Assembly: GCA_011799875.1 (NCBI GenBank)
Contig: CM022301.1
Location: 212,495,888 to 212,559,887, forward strand
Direction: 5' to 3'
From: Thinopyrum elongatum
Taxonomy: Eukaryota; Streptophyta; Magnoliopsida; Poales; Poaceae
Length of the DNA: 64,000 bases
This document shows positions 35,041-46,436 of the stretch, in pieces. The position numbers and the translations under genes are program-made. The notes under the pieces are model-generated. The model did no database searches. It was not told where the DNA came from and saw only the letters and a list, made by a program, of their open reading frames with translations. Numbering within the stretch: position 1 is the first letter of the stretch; every line of letters starts with the position of its first letter.

Positions 35041-35517
35041 AAGGACGTGCACCGGCACCGGCACAGCCCTAACATATTAGCAAGCACATTGCAAATAATC
35101 AAAAACCACAACTATGGTAAGCCATATTTTTTTACCTTATGCAGCTCACCGGGGGATCCCATCCCTCCGGGGACCATCTCCTCGATGGGGGCCATCGCCT
35201 TGCCAGGGAAATACTGCTTCTCAACGGTGACTATCTCCTCAAACTCGGCCTTGAGCCTCTCATAGGTGGCCATTAGAGTTTCTGGGGTAGGCACGGTGGG
35301 GCTCTTGCTGCTCTTCCAGCTTTCTTGGTTGAGGAGTTCATCCGCCAACATCGTCAACTCTTTGGCCAGTGCTTGTTTCTTGGAGTTCTTTGTCTCCATG
35401 GGTTGGCCCACCAACATGGCCAACTCGTTGGCCGGTGCTCACTTCCTGGAGATCTCTGTCTCGAGTGGGTTGTCCGCCGGCAACTCTTTGCCTAGTGCTC
35501 CAGGATCCATCAATAAA
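34885..35517 (-). pseudogene. host pseudogene disrupted by element A
   Basis: Minus-strand exons 35517-35136 and 35068-34885 are separated by a 67-base intron with gt and ag ends. The first encodes DPGALGKELPADNPL, a TGA at 35439-35441, and KEL-rich repeats then TLMATYERLKAEFEEIVT. The last carries four 15-residue repeats of the type VDIAPEIDSHAAVRP, the fourth split by element A and completed at 11176-11217. Exon phases do not match, implying a frameshift as well as the stop. A possible further exon lies at about 35700-35830 (LERLLKPFLPYLEENLTPG then a gtgact donor). I do not recognise the family. Confidence 0.6.
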
Positions 35518-35999
35518 CTGACAAACAAAAAGCAATCGAAAGGAAACCACAATCGCAATGAAAACGGGAAAAAAATAGGCAGTGAGAATCGGTCGGTGCT
35601 TCGCAAAAAGAAGATTCTTGGAATGAAAATGTAGTAGCATCACTGATTCGCCCACCTTTCCTTCGTCGGTATAGAAGAAAAATGGCAGAAGTGAGTCACC
35701 TGGAGTGAGGTTTTCTTCAAGATAGGGGAGAAAGGGCTTCAATAAGCGTTCCAGTGAAATGATGGCTGCTTCGTCCTGTCCAAGTTCGAGGCCACTTTAC
35801 CACTGCTGGTAAAGGTGTGGGTTTTGTGATATGACAGGTCATGCCGGTCACACCGGGGTGACTGGTGAGTCTCGACTGTAGCACCTCGCTGTGATTTGGT
35901 GGATGGCACATGGGCCCGGATGCTTGATGTCCCACATGTAATAGAGCAGCTAGTCATAGAGTTTGGATGACAAACGAGGAGCTGGCAACAGTAGTACTA

Positions 36000-36226
36000 C
36001 TACCTCCGTCCTGGTTCATTGGTCCCTATGATAATCTGTGCGAAATTTTGACTATAAATTTAACTAACCAAATGTTCATGCATGTCACAAAAAATTACAT
36101 AATTGAAAACTATGTTCAAATACAAATCCAAGGATATAATTTTTGTTAACATGCACTAACATTTTGTCAGTTAAATCTTTGGTCAAAATTTAGCACAAAT
36201 TACAAAGGGGACCAATAAAGATTGTA
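36000..36226. mobile_element. MITE related to 5827-6001
   Basis: Begins ctacctccgtcctggttcat and shares tgcatgtcac, actatgttcaaatacaaat and caaaggggaccaataaa with the copy at 5.8 kb. The right end is degraded. Inner inverted repeats (ttcattggtccc and its complement) are visible. Confidence 0.6.
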
Positions 36227-36394
36227 CTCTCACATTTTGTTTTGAGGATACTCCCACATAGAAAATATAAATAATAATGCATGTTGGTGCAGCCCACGTT
36301 TTCGATAATTTGAGCCGTGGGCTTGTTCACAATTTTTACGAGGCGGTGGTTGTTCACTTAATGGAGGGTCTAGTACCATACTTGAACGATACAA

Positions 36395-36712
36395 AGTGCA
36401 ACCTGACACACCGTTAATGAGCCCTCGATAGTTCGGCTTGTTATCCTCGTGGTCACTTCTTAATGAACAAAGCCAATCATCAATTTCTTAGGGAGCTTAA
36501 CGAACCAGCTAACGAGTTTCACGCTAAGTTCGTTAGTAACAACACAACACATGTTTCATCTTACGTGATTTTTTTAACGAGCTTCGAACGAACCGAGCCG
36601 AGCAGGGTTTTTTGCTTGTTAATCTTTCGGAGCTTAACGGGCCGAACCTTAACGACCACGAGCTTAACAATCATGAACTTAACAAGCAGAGCTGCTCGTT
36701 AATCCACCCCTG
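36395..36712. mobile_element. hAT-like non-autonomous element fragment
   Basis: The right end reads ttaatccacccctg, that is CAGGGGTGG inward, a typical hAT terminus. The body repeats gagcttaacga-type motifs in both orientations. The left end with its 8-base duplication could not be located, so the left coordinate is approximate. Confidence 0.4.
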
Positions 36713-37860
36713 CACACCACTTGGAATAAGCAGGTAGCTATCTAAAAAAACAATCAACAACTCAAAAAAAAAGGCGACCTGGCACGTACACAATTTTAAA
36801 CGATTGTTTTGATGGAGTGAAAAAAGAAAACTACCCCACTATTCATATATACTCTATATATATAAGCAGGAGCCTCCATGCTTCCTTTCTAGGGTTGCTC
36901 TATTCACACACTCTCATCCTCTCCAGATCTAAACAAGATAGCGGTGGTCACACTGCCTTTCTATCCTCACCGCTGGTTACAGATCCTGACGCATCCCCTC
37001 CGCCGGGGAAGGGGAGGAGGGGCAGCGTTTAGGCCATCGTCGACGGTGAGGGAGGAAACCCACTGCCGGCCGCACCGTTATCTCTGGCCGAGCGCTAGCG
37101 CGGGAGGTCCTCCGATCCCTTGGTTGCTTCTGTAGTGTCGGCGGATCCGGCCTTCCGCCCCTACTTAGCCACACCCAGACGACCTTCGGGTATATCTTAC
37201 TTCAAAACCGGCTAGTCTACTTCCCCAGCTCGCTACGTCACTGCATGCGCATCATTTTCTACCTCTCAGCCCCCCACGTAGCTAGGCTTGATCGGATTGT
37301 CCAACGCCACCTAATTTTTTCCTGTTGTTAGAGGTAAAGCTACTTCATGGAGTCGAATCTTGTAGTACTTGGTTCAAACAGGATAGAAAGGGGGAAAAGA
37401 TGTAGTATGTACCTAGGACTTGGTACAAACACGAAAGAAAGGGGCTGAAAGTAGTACAGACTGGCCATCCAACAGGTCTCTTGGTCGAAAAGGGAAATAA
37501 AGGTGAAATGCTTTACACACTGGTATGGCTAGGACTAGATTTGCTATCCACACATACGAATAGGTGGCTAAAGTGAACAAAGATGAGACCAACCCAGATA
37601 TGTTGCTTGGGTGTTTGTTTCTTGGGGCAACAAACTCTGAATCACCACTTTATGCCCCGGTTTAGGTACATGGTGCTTGACTGCTGGTGCACCCACTATC
37701 CCATGTCCTTAGAGCAACTTATTTAGTTGTTCTTAATCTAATGCCCCTGGTAAAATGAAGCCATTCCTCTGTTACAAGTCATCACAAGTTTAACCAATTG
37801 TTTTTGCCAGTAATTGTTTGAGACTCTGACTATTTCCTTTGTAGCTTTTTGTGCAAACAG
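36713..37860 (+). other. no supported gene; possible promoter near 36855
   Basis: A TATA-like stretch (atatatataagcagg) at about 36853-36868 precedes a leader-like sequence with short frames to about 37135. The rest is unremarkable. It may be the 5' part of the transcribed locus described at 37861-40140, but that is a guess. Confidence 0.25.
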
Positions 37861-38404
37861 GAATATACATTTCACCTCGATGCTATTGCGACCTTTTGGT
37901 GCACTGCACAAAAATCACTTCTTTTTAACTGGAATGTCACACCGGAACCGTTGGTTGATTTCAGTAGAACTGCACAAATGGAGATCTGTGTTCCAATCTT
38001 CATGCTCCATATTGGCACCCCAACCTTCCCTTAGGTAAGAATGATATTTAATGCATGTGTTCACCTCTATTTTGCAACTGCCATGAGAAAATAATGCTAT
38101 TGTTTACTAGTAGATTTGTACTCCCTCACTAACAAAACCAAATCTGACATTGAAGGCCAATCATGTACTTGGTTTCACCAATTGGTGAGGAGAAAGAGAA
38201 ATAGACCAAGAAGAGGAAGACAAAGAAGAAGAAGAAGCAGAAGAAGAAGGAAATGAAGAAGGATCACACGTTGGTACCATCCTATTTTATCCTCACATCT
38301 TGCTAGTGGTATTGTATTGCTGTGTTGCTACTAGTATTAATTTACTTGAAGAAATGCACTTCTAGTACGTAGTAGAGTAGTACTTGGCTTGAAGACACAT
38401 CATA

Positions 38405-38581
38405 CTAATTAACTGGATTCTGGATGCATGTGTGACCCAGCCCTACACGATCAACAGTGCCAAGGTGATCTTCCTGACGCCGAGGTCTCAGTCGAGGCCA
38501 TTCAAGGGCTCCGGCAACGTCTGCCTCACATGTGAGACAATCCTCCAGGAGCCCTTCCACTTTTGTTTCCTCCCCTGCAAG
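38405..38581 (+). pseudogene. PLATZ zinc-binding protein, internal exon remnant
   Basis: The frame reads QPYTINSAKVIFLTPRSQSR then PFKGSGNVCLTCETILQEPF and ends HFCFLPCK, followed by a gt donor at 38582. This is the conserved central part of plant PLATZ proteins (zinc-dependent, AT-rich DNA-binding regulators), with the CLTC and C...C cysteines present. The N-terminal half with the first Cys/His cluster was not found upstream, so this is a 5'-truncated fragment. The exon 5' edge is uncertain. The intron position after the Lys fits the family. Confidence 0.8.
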
Positions 38582-38706
38582 GTCATTAATCAATTAGGAG
38601 TATTAAGAAGCACTAATTAATCGCTGCCTAATTGTCCTATTGGAATTAAACAAATCTTTAGTAGCACCTCATGCTAAATCATGTACGCGTGTGTGTGTGT
38701 GTGCAG

Positions 38707-38754
38707 GTGGACCATGTGGTGGTGGAGCCTGGAGGGGATCTGGCAGTGTCATGA
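38707..38754 (+). pseudogene. PLATZ next exon remnant
   Basis: After a tgtgtgtgtgcag acceptor the frame continues in phase as VDHVVVEPGGDLAVS and meets TGA at 38752-38754. The VDHV start is the normal continuation of the preceding PLATZ exon. It is much shorter than a full PLATZ C-terminus. The intron (38582-38706) contains a GT microsatellite. It is either a truncated copy or a captured gene fragment. Confidence 0.7.
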
Positions 38755-40181
38755 GATAGTAATGCTATTATTTTGCATCTCAATTAATTGCCACTGGTTC
38801 AATGAGCCAATGTTTTGCTACTGTATTGTCATCATGCTTTGATGCTATTGTTAATGTAATATGCTATTGTCTTTCTATCCTTCCTCACTAAGCTAATGAA
38901 GGTTTCACCTTGTTCCTACTTGTGCAAACAGGGATCATGTTGTGTCATTCGTACATTTTAGTGGAACTGCACAAGAGGATACAATGAACTGTATCCCAGC
39001 CGGTGCTTTAACTCCGCTGGAAGTTCTTGATAATCTCTCGATATAATCTCAGCACTGGTAAACAAGAGTGATGTCAACCGTACATTGGAAGTGCACAAAA
39101 ATATGTACTATTGAATGATTCCAGTCAGTGCTTTATCTTCTCTTCTGGGACTTTGAATAAGCTTCTTTGCTCAGGTTGGTACCGGCCTAAGGCCTTCATC
39201 TGGATTAGTGTGTTGTCATCTCCATTTGTATCGTGCTACTGTTTTGCTACTGTCATGAGAAAGTCCTTTATCTTTGCACGTTAAACCTTTGCAAGCTATG
39301 ATACATGGCAATGCTTTGAGTGTTGAGCTAATTGGCACTGATAATATAAACTAATACCTCTCTTTAAGCAAGGCTACTATGTTGCTAACTTTACCCATTA
39401 GGATAATGAGGATGCTTCTATTTGTTAGTGTATGTTTCATCAACTAGTGCCACTATTACAGTAATCTCACTTTCTCAATATATGTGCCAACAGGGATGAT
39501 CGATTTCAGTTAAACTGCACAAAAACTTTGGGTGGTTCATTGCCTCGACTGTCTCGTTCCTTTCCTGTCAGTGGCTTATCTCAGTTTCCAGTCAAAGGAA
39601 GCACTAATTGATATGCTTCCTCACACATGTTGGTACCGGTCTTCATCCTGATTATTGTGCTTGTCATATCTAATGGTAATTTTGTATTGTGCTAATGTTG
39701 GCCGATTTCGTAAATTAGTAACTTGTGAGCCTAAACTCGCAGGCAAATCATTACATTGGCTGATTTCAGTAGAACTGCACAAAAAGATCAGATGGACAGA
39801 TACTTATGCTGCAGCTTTGTACTCGCAAGTTCACTCAAACAAGCATCGATATTGACAAGAAGAAGTGCCAGAGTGAACACCAACAATATTGCTTGGCGCA
39901 TAGCCCTAAAAACCGCAGTCCGGTCTTTGGTCCCAACCTGTGCTTTTCGGTTATCGGCTCGTATGCTGGTAGCGAACTGTATGCCATGGAGTCTGAAGAT
40001 TCCAGACAAGTTGGTAGACGCATATATTCATATGGCACTTAACTAGTCTGCATGCCTGTGATGCTCCATTTCAGTTGAACTGCACAAAAACTTTGGGTGG
40101 TTCATTTTGTCGACAGCCTCATTTGTTGTCTGCAATGTAGATTTTTGGCGAGATATAGGACAAAGATGGGCCAGTAAATTA

Positions 40182-40513
40182 GTTAGATGAAAGTAGTGGC
40201 CAAGTTGCTCAAACCTCTCACGGCATGAAGGCCACTATCATGAGGATAAACCTACAAGCAAAGTTTAGATAGTCTGTGCTGCCTCTTATGTACTCGAAAG
40301 TTTGCTCAGACAAGCATTAATTTTACCAAGAAGTACCACTGAGTGAAAGTAGTTGGATGAAAGTAGTGGCCAAGTTGCTCGAACCTCTCGCGGCATCAAG
40401 GCCACTATCATGATGGTAAACCTACAAGCAAAGTTCAGATGGTCTCTGCTGCCTCTTATGTACTCGAAAGTTTGCTCAGACAAGCATTAATTTTAGCAAG
40501 AAGTACCACCGAG
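40182..40513. repeat. 170-bp tandem duplication
   Basis: Two adjacent copies (starting 40182 and 40352) share gatgaaagtagtggccaagt, actcgaaagtttgctcagac and aagcattaatttta with few differences. A more diverged relative lies at about 39806-39885 (tactcgcaagttcactcaaa). Confidence 0.85.
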
Positions 40514-42460
40514 TGAACATCACTTGCCCGTCTGTACCATAGGTGATTAATGTGTGTCGATTGAAGATATTGGTTGTGTTCTCTCAATCATTTGGATGCG
40601 TAAACATGATGAACTTGTGTATATCTAAATCTTTTGTGAATGTTAGCTATGAATATTGGCTTGTGATCTAAGTATGAATCATTTGGATGCATAGGCATGC
40701 TGAACTTGTCTATACATGAATTTTTTGAGTTGTCGATTACCAATGTTGGCTATGAATACGAACGTATCCTGTGAACCTGAGTTTGACCTGAATGTTTACC
40801 TTTTCTGTTGTACTTGTGTGTGAATAGTTAGAATGTACTAGCAAGATGCCCATGCGTTGCATGGAACATCAAGATGCATTTGTATGAGTAGTTTATCTTG
40901 TGGGATAAAAGGATGAACGAGGGAAGGCCTTATTTTCAAATGTGGAGAGGGGTGTGGGTATCTTTTTGCAAAATTGCCATATTTTCTTCCTATCCGTCAG
41001 ATATAAATCGGACGGCCTATATTGCAGGATGGCAGGCACACCATCATCACCAACTCTATTTTTTATAAGAGTAGAGACACTGTGGGATTGTGACGTGTGA
41101 GTGTCACACGGCACACCTTCGTTCCGAGAAGAATGGCACCTGCTTGTTAGGGTAGCAACGGCGCGTGAGCTCCTTTTTTATCCTTTTGCTCAGTCTCCCC
41201 CCCCTTCCCGCTCAACCCCCACCATAATGTTTTCGGACGAAAAAACAAACATAATACTGCATTTTTTTGGGGCCTTGATGAAAAATCAAGTGCTGCTTTC
41301 TGTAGGTTGGCCCACCTAGCAAATGGGCTGCTGGTCCGCCATAGACTGGGAGGCTAAAAATACAAGTTGTATCGTGCAGAGGCAAGTAAAAAAAATATGC
41401 CATCGAGAGCCATCCACTGAAAAGAATAATCCGCGTCTCATGTGCTTCTTCAGTCTTCCCTCAAGTTGTTCTCCCGCCGCCCAAACCAGCAGCGCGGCCG
41501 GACTGCCTGCTGTCGCTCAGGGGCCGGCGGCGCTGCCTCGCGTCGTGCCCCCGCCCCCTCTCAAATCCACGGGTTTGTCAGCCTAGTCAATAAATATTTT
41601 TTTACAACGAAGATTGTCATCGGGAAGCTATTTTTAGGGGTATCGGGGATCTAGCAGTAGCAGGTATCATATTTTTCAGAGGGCGAACTAGTATCAGGTC
41701 GGCCTAGGTTATGTTATTTAACATGCGCAACCCACGACATAGCGAGACCGTGGTTTCAACTTAATTTTTTGAGGTCCATCATGTATGTACCGGCCTATGG
41801 GCCTCCTAGCCTAGGTTTTATTTTTTTTCTTAAATACCGGCAGCCCAATCTATCTTTTTATAACAAAACGCAGATCTCTGTTCTATTTTTCTATATATAA
41901 GAATAAGAATGCCGGGTCCAATTTATGTTTTCTTTTCTAACCACATTATATATATATATATATATTATTATTGTTGTATATTTAATTGAAACTTATATAT
42001 ACATTATAAAAACATCCCACGTCTTATCAACTTATAAAAATAAATGTTTAACAGAAGTTGGCAAGGGAAATCATGGTTAAGGCAACGAAAATCCTGGTGA
42101 TTGCTCACAAAAGTTGCGAAGATTTAAGGACCGATGTAATAATAACGCGCTCATTTTTCCATTGAGCAATAACTCGCTAATTAGCTAATTTTATATATAA
42201 TAAAATCTCCACCTCCCATTTATTTTTTGATACTAATTGCACCATCTAACCTATCATTTTGTTTACAACAAGCCCAGCAAATCCGTGTATTTCAAGAAAG
42301 TGCAAATCTACTGTGATTTCTTAGAAAAAAACTAAATGGACCGCATTGACGCTACATTATTTGTTCACCCAGCCCAGCAAATTGACTGTAAATTCTAGAA
42401 AATATGGGTTAAATATTTTTCTCTCTAAAAAAGGGTTAAATATGTTCTGCATTTTTGCAG
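40514..42460. other. no supported gene
   Basis: AT-rich intergenic sequence with a (TA)n run at about 41948-41970. The stretch 40838-41065, from tagcaagatgcccatgcgtt to ataagagtagag, looks like a common grass dispersed repeat, but its ends cannot be proven. A GC-rich island at 41450-41575 has no defensible ORF. Confidence 0.35.
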
Positions 42461-43990
42461 GCTAACATATGGGCCAATAGGTCGAAGCCTACGCAAGGCG
42501 TTGTCAACTTAGTCAACAAATGATTCTGACATCCACAGCCATTGGATTTATATCCAACGGCTGGCATGCATCTTTAATCTCTCATCTTCTTCCTCCAGCG
42601 CCGCCGGGACCGCCTGCTCCGGCCTCCGGCGGCTAGTGGCTCTGCTTAGCACGCATCACTGCGAAGCGCTACCCCACCGCCGGCCAGGCTATCCCTCCAG
42701 CCCTACACACCTCCTGTTATTCTCCATCGACTGCAGCCCCACGCCGCACTAGAGGCAGTTAACCCTCGTACTCCTCTCCATCTATGACTCCACTGTCGCG
42801 TCTTCCCATCTCCGGCTCGTTCCCGTCCGGGGCCTCGCCGTCGTCCACCGCCTTGGCGCGCTCGGCACTGCGTAGTCAATGTGGTCAACAAACGAGAGTT
42901 ATCGGAGGAGGACAGTACGTGGAGAGGCTGACAGTGGGGACGCACCTGTTCATGGACGCACGCATGCAACTGGCTCCTTATTAGGCCAAAAATATATTAT
43001 TCCTCCCCCTGATAGCTTGGACCCACCAGCTACATCTTCGCACGCAAGCAAGTGCGTCCTTATTACGCGGAAAAAATGTTTTCTCTCCCAGACAGCTGGG
43101 ACCCAGCAGCTAAATCTTCGCATGTAAGGAAGTGCCTCCTTATTATGGGCGAAACAAATTCTTCCTCCCCCTGATAGCTAGGACCCACCAGCTAGATCTT
43201 CGCACGCAAGGAGTCTGACATGTGGGCCATTAGGTCGCCTATGGAAGGTGTTGTCAAATTAGTCAACAAAATGATTCTGACATCTGTAGTCGTTGGATGT
43301 ACATCCAACGGCCGCCGGCATGCATCTTCAATCTCTCGTCTTCTTCTAGCGCTGGCGGGACCTCCTGCTCCCGCCTCCGGCGGCCCGCGGCGCTGCTTCG
43401 CACACCTCGCTGCAAAGCGCTAGTCCACCGCCGGCCAGGCCATCCCTCCACCCCTCCTGTTATTCTCCGCCGACTGCAGCCCCAGGCCGTACTTAACCAG
43501 TCAACCCTCGTACATCGTACTCCTCTCAGGCTGTGACTCCACTGCCGCATCTTCCCATCTCCGGGTCATTCCCGTCCGGGGCCTCGCCGTCGTCCACCGC
43601 CTTGGTGCGCTCGGCACGGCATGGTAAACGTGGTCAACAAATGAGAGTCATCAGAAGAGGACTGTATGTGGAGAGGTTGACAGTGGGGACGCACCAGGTC
43701 CATGGACGCACGCATGCAACCGCCTCCTTATTACGCGAAAATAAAATTATTCCCCCCGTGAAAGCTGGGACCCACCACGTATATCTTCGCAAGGAAGGAA
43801 GTGCCTCCTTATTCCTGCCCCTGACAGCTGGGACCCACCAACAACATCTTTGCACGCAAGGAAGTGCCTACTTATTACGGGCAAAAAATATATGATTCCG
43901 CCCCTGACCGCTGGGACCCGCCAGCTATATATTCGCATGCAAGGAAGTGCCTCCTTGTCCTCCCTGACAGCTGGGACCCACCCGGTCAAA
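42461..43990. repeat. 0.75-kb tandem duplication with internal subrepeats
   Basis: The unit at 42461-43210 matches 43211-43990: both contain aacaaatgattctgacat or a variant, ccgttggatgtacatccaac or a variant, gccgccggccaggc-like text, tcccgtccggggcctcgccg and gacagtggggacgcacc. Each unit ends in subrepeats of about 60-90 bases built on gctgggacccaccagct and cgcaaggaagtgcctcctta (at least six in total). Confidence 0.8.
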
Positions 43991-44339
43991 GCGTATGTAG
44001 CGTTGTGTGTGTACATACCAGTCGATCGGTCTGTCTGCCACGATGAACCGTGGCCGAGTAAGGAGTGGTAGCAGTTCAGGCAGTCCCGTCTAAATCATGT
44101 ACACATATGACAGCTACGCTGCAAAAAAGACGGCCACGTACGTACATACGCACTGGTACAGCGAGGTGCTATACAAACGGTTTTTAACCCCATTCTGCGA
44201 TGGCGTTCTGAACCGTTGCCAAGTGAATGACTGCGATAGGGGGGTCCTTCCCACACGACCCAGAAACCGTCGGGGATAGGGAGCCTTGATGCATATACAG
44301 TACTCCCTACTCGTTTGTGCTCGCATTGCCATCGCAGTC

Positions 44340-44830
44340 GGTATTCTGTGGTGCTATGTTTATGATGCATGACCCATCACAAATAGTTCACAATTATAGA
44401 AGTAGACAATCACACACATTTACTTTTCCTCGACTGTGTGCGATTTGATGTAAGAGCGCACATAGTTGTCGCTATAAAACTATATGCGAAGCTTGAATAC
44501 ATCCCACACGATTCATCCGTCGTACCCGCGTCGGATGATCGACCTATCACACGCGTTCTTCTATGACCAAACGTTTGCGATGCGCACAACATCACAAACA
44601 GTCCATAATTGCGAAGCATGTGTGATAAGGTGACTATCTCAAACATTTAATAAGAAAGAACTGTGTGCGATGTTGTTGTTAATCGCACATGTTTTTTCTT
44701 GGCTGATCGTGTGTGCAGTAAAGATTGATCACACACGTAGTGGATCCTAGAAACGTGTCTGATATCCACGTCTATCACAGACGTTTCGCTTTCGCAAACC
44801 GTGTGTAGTGTAATCCCTAGTTTAAAAATC
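44340..44830. repeat. left subterminal repeat region of the CACTA element
   Basis: Variants of gtgtgcgat, atcacacac and tcgcaaacc recur in both orientations (for example cgactgtgtgcgatttgatg, aagaactgtgtgcgatgttg and tttcgctttcgcaaaccgtg). Such motifs bind the accessory transposition protein in characterised CACTA elements; here that role is inferred. Confidence 0.5.
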
Positions 44831-44987
44831 ACATGTTTTGAATTTGAAAGTAGGCAATCACTTATTTCATATCCAACCATGTTTATTACAAATATAGGTT
44901 CAACCACGAATGCATAATTCGATGCACATGTACATATACTGAAGAACTACAGAAGCACCAAGGAAAGAATGATGAACCATAGTTGTA

Positions 44988-45657
44988 CTAAAGACTGTAA
45001 AGAGATAGGCGTAAGACATTCTGGTTGCTGGAGAAGGTGAAGCAGAATGCCCATATTGTGCCCTCCTCCATGCGTAATGCGCGCACGACTCTAGGCAAAC
45101 CCCTTGTGATGGCTGCCCATCCATCCTTCACTGTCTTCATTAGGACTTCTCGATGCTCATTGTAGTCTGGATGAAATACTTTAACCTTCATTGCGTGTCC
45201 ACCAATCATGTACTTTGCGAGGTAATCTTGAGTGAACTGCTTCGGGAACCACTGCGAACGAAAAAGATTCAGACATTGTTGTCTAACAACTCATTATGGG
45301 CAGTAAAAAGAGAAGGCTGTAGAGTTTGTAGTTACCATCCTACAGCTCACTGCTGTGTAGGATAGAGCATAAACAAATAATTTGCTTGCCACCATGCGTA
45401 TATTTTTGCTAATAATCCTTATCAGTTTCCTCACTTGATGCTTGTTCATGAATATCTCATTGCCCCATACGCAAAAAGGGTCGATGTGTGGATCCTTGCC
45501 AAGGGCATATGTACCTACAAGAAAAAAGTCAATATTAGAAGCTAACAAGTGTCCAGGACTGGATCTATATGCACTACATTATGGAACAATGGGGGGAGTA
45601 CAAGCCGAGGGATGAAACTAACCTCGGCGGAAAATGGTGGCCACTCCCGTTGTTGTC
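44988..45657 (-). pseudogene. B3-domain-like gene, three 3' exons
   Basis: Exons 45657-45623, 45514-45336 and 45251-44988 on the minus strand are joined by introns with gt and ag ends (108 and 84 bases), and the phases fit. The reading gives TTGVATIFRRGTYALGKDP, then HQVRKLIRIISKNIRM and VYALSYTAVSCRM, and in the last exon WFPKQFTQDYLAKYMIGGHA, then VKDGWAAITRGLPRVVRAL and EEGTIWAFCF before a stop. The P-K-Q-F, G-W and aromatic end pattern resembles plant B3 DNA-binding domains. Upstream exons are not resolved; 46437-47090 may be one. Lying between CACTA ends, it may encode an accessory protein or be a captured gene. The coding exons show no stops. Confidence 0.5.
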
Positions 45658-46436
45658 CTGCATAAGTAGTGGAAAGGCATGATAAGTACAACAACCTTAA
45701 CATCAAACAAATATAGCAAAGGTAAACAACATCATCTCCAAATGATAGCTTGAATGTGTTGGTTTTAGCATGCTGTTAAAGCAGATATAAAATGGAAGGC
45801 AATTTTACCGACAACAGGCTTAACAGCCATCAAATATTGCAATTCAAACTGGTATTGTTGAAAATGAATAGAACGTAGGTAATGCTTAAACATCACACTG
45901 GATAAATGTGTAAAACTGAAATAAAGGGCATGTGTAAACTACACCAGGCATAACTGGAACCAAATATAGCCGTTCAAACTGGTATTGATGCAGTCGAGCG
46001 GCACAGTTCCGACTTGCACATAATGAACATCACATTGTGAATGACTGAAATAAACAAGGCATAAATGATCAGTATAACAACCAAATATAGCCATTGAAAA
46101 CTGGACAGAGTCTCACTGCAACCAACCTAACAAGCAAATACAGATAAACAAGGCATATGCTTGAAAACTGGACAAATGCTCACTACAACCAACCTAACAA
46201 GCAAATACAGATAAACAAGGCATCTACTCACTATAAACAGCCAAATATAGCCATTCGTGAAACTGAAGTGGACAATTCATACTTAAACATCACATAGCCC
46301 TATTGAACAATACATTTTTTCATAACTAAAATAATTAAACACGGCACAGTTAAAGCACTGCACGGCAAATGCTACTACAACAAAGGGTACGGGTTGGCAA
46401 GCTAGAAAAGGTAAGATTTGCTGATAGGATGTTGCC
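45658..46436 (-). other. intron-like or intergenic stretch between gene-like exons
   Basis: AT-rich, with repeats of aacaaggcat and ccaaatatagccattc (45920-46260). No ORF. It may be the intron between 46437-47090 and the B3-like exons. Confidence 0.35.

Larger units (their letters stand above)
37861..40140 (+). repeat. recurrent exon-like module (core ttcagtagaactgcacaaa)
   Basis: The core recurs near 37966, 38952, 39505, 39765 and 40069, with a weaker copy near 39105. Three copies follow a splice-acceptor-like gcaaacag or gccaacag (37853, 38925, 39487), and the first unit ends with an excellent donor ttag|gtaaga at 38036. Intron-like stretches between units also share text, for example tttgcaactgccatgagaaa near 38073 and ttgctactgtcatgagaaa near 39245. 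I infer a locus built by exon-intron duplication, perhaps a non-coding RNA. No long ORF is shared. Confidence 0.45.

Noticed and set aside
35338..35742. A 134-codon minus-strand frame as a host protein
   Set aside because: It crosses a predicted intron and reads the exon in the wrong frame. Only its first 20 or so residues look exon-like.
38195..38270. Lys/Glu-rich coding stretch in the gaa-rich tract
   Set aside because: A simple purine-rich repeat without a sustained frame. It does not connect to the PLATZ exons.
44117..44140. cgctgcaaaaaagacggcc as left end of the second CACTA element
   Set aside because: It resembles the inward right end (CACTACAAAAAAAAGAC) but lacks CACTA, and the flanking three bases (cta against cct) do not match.
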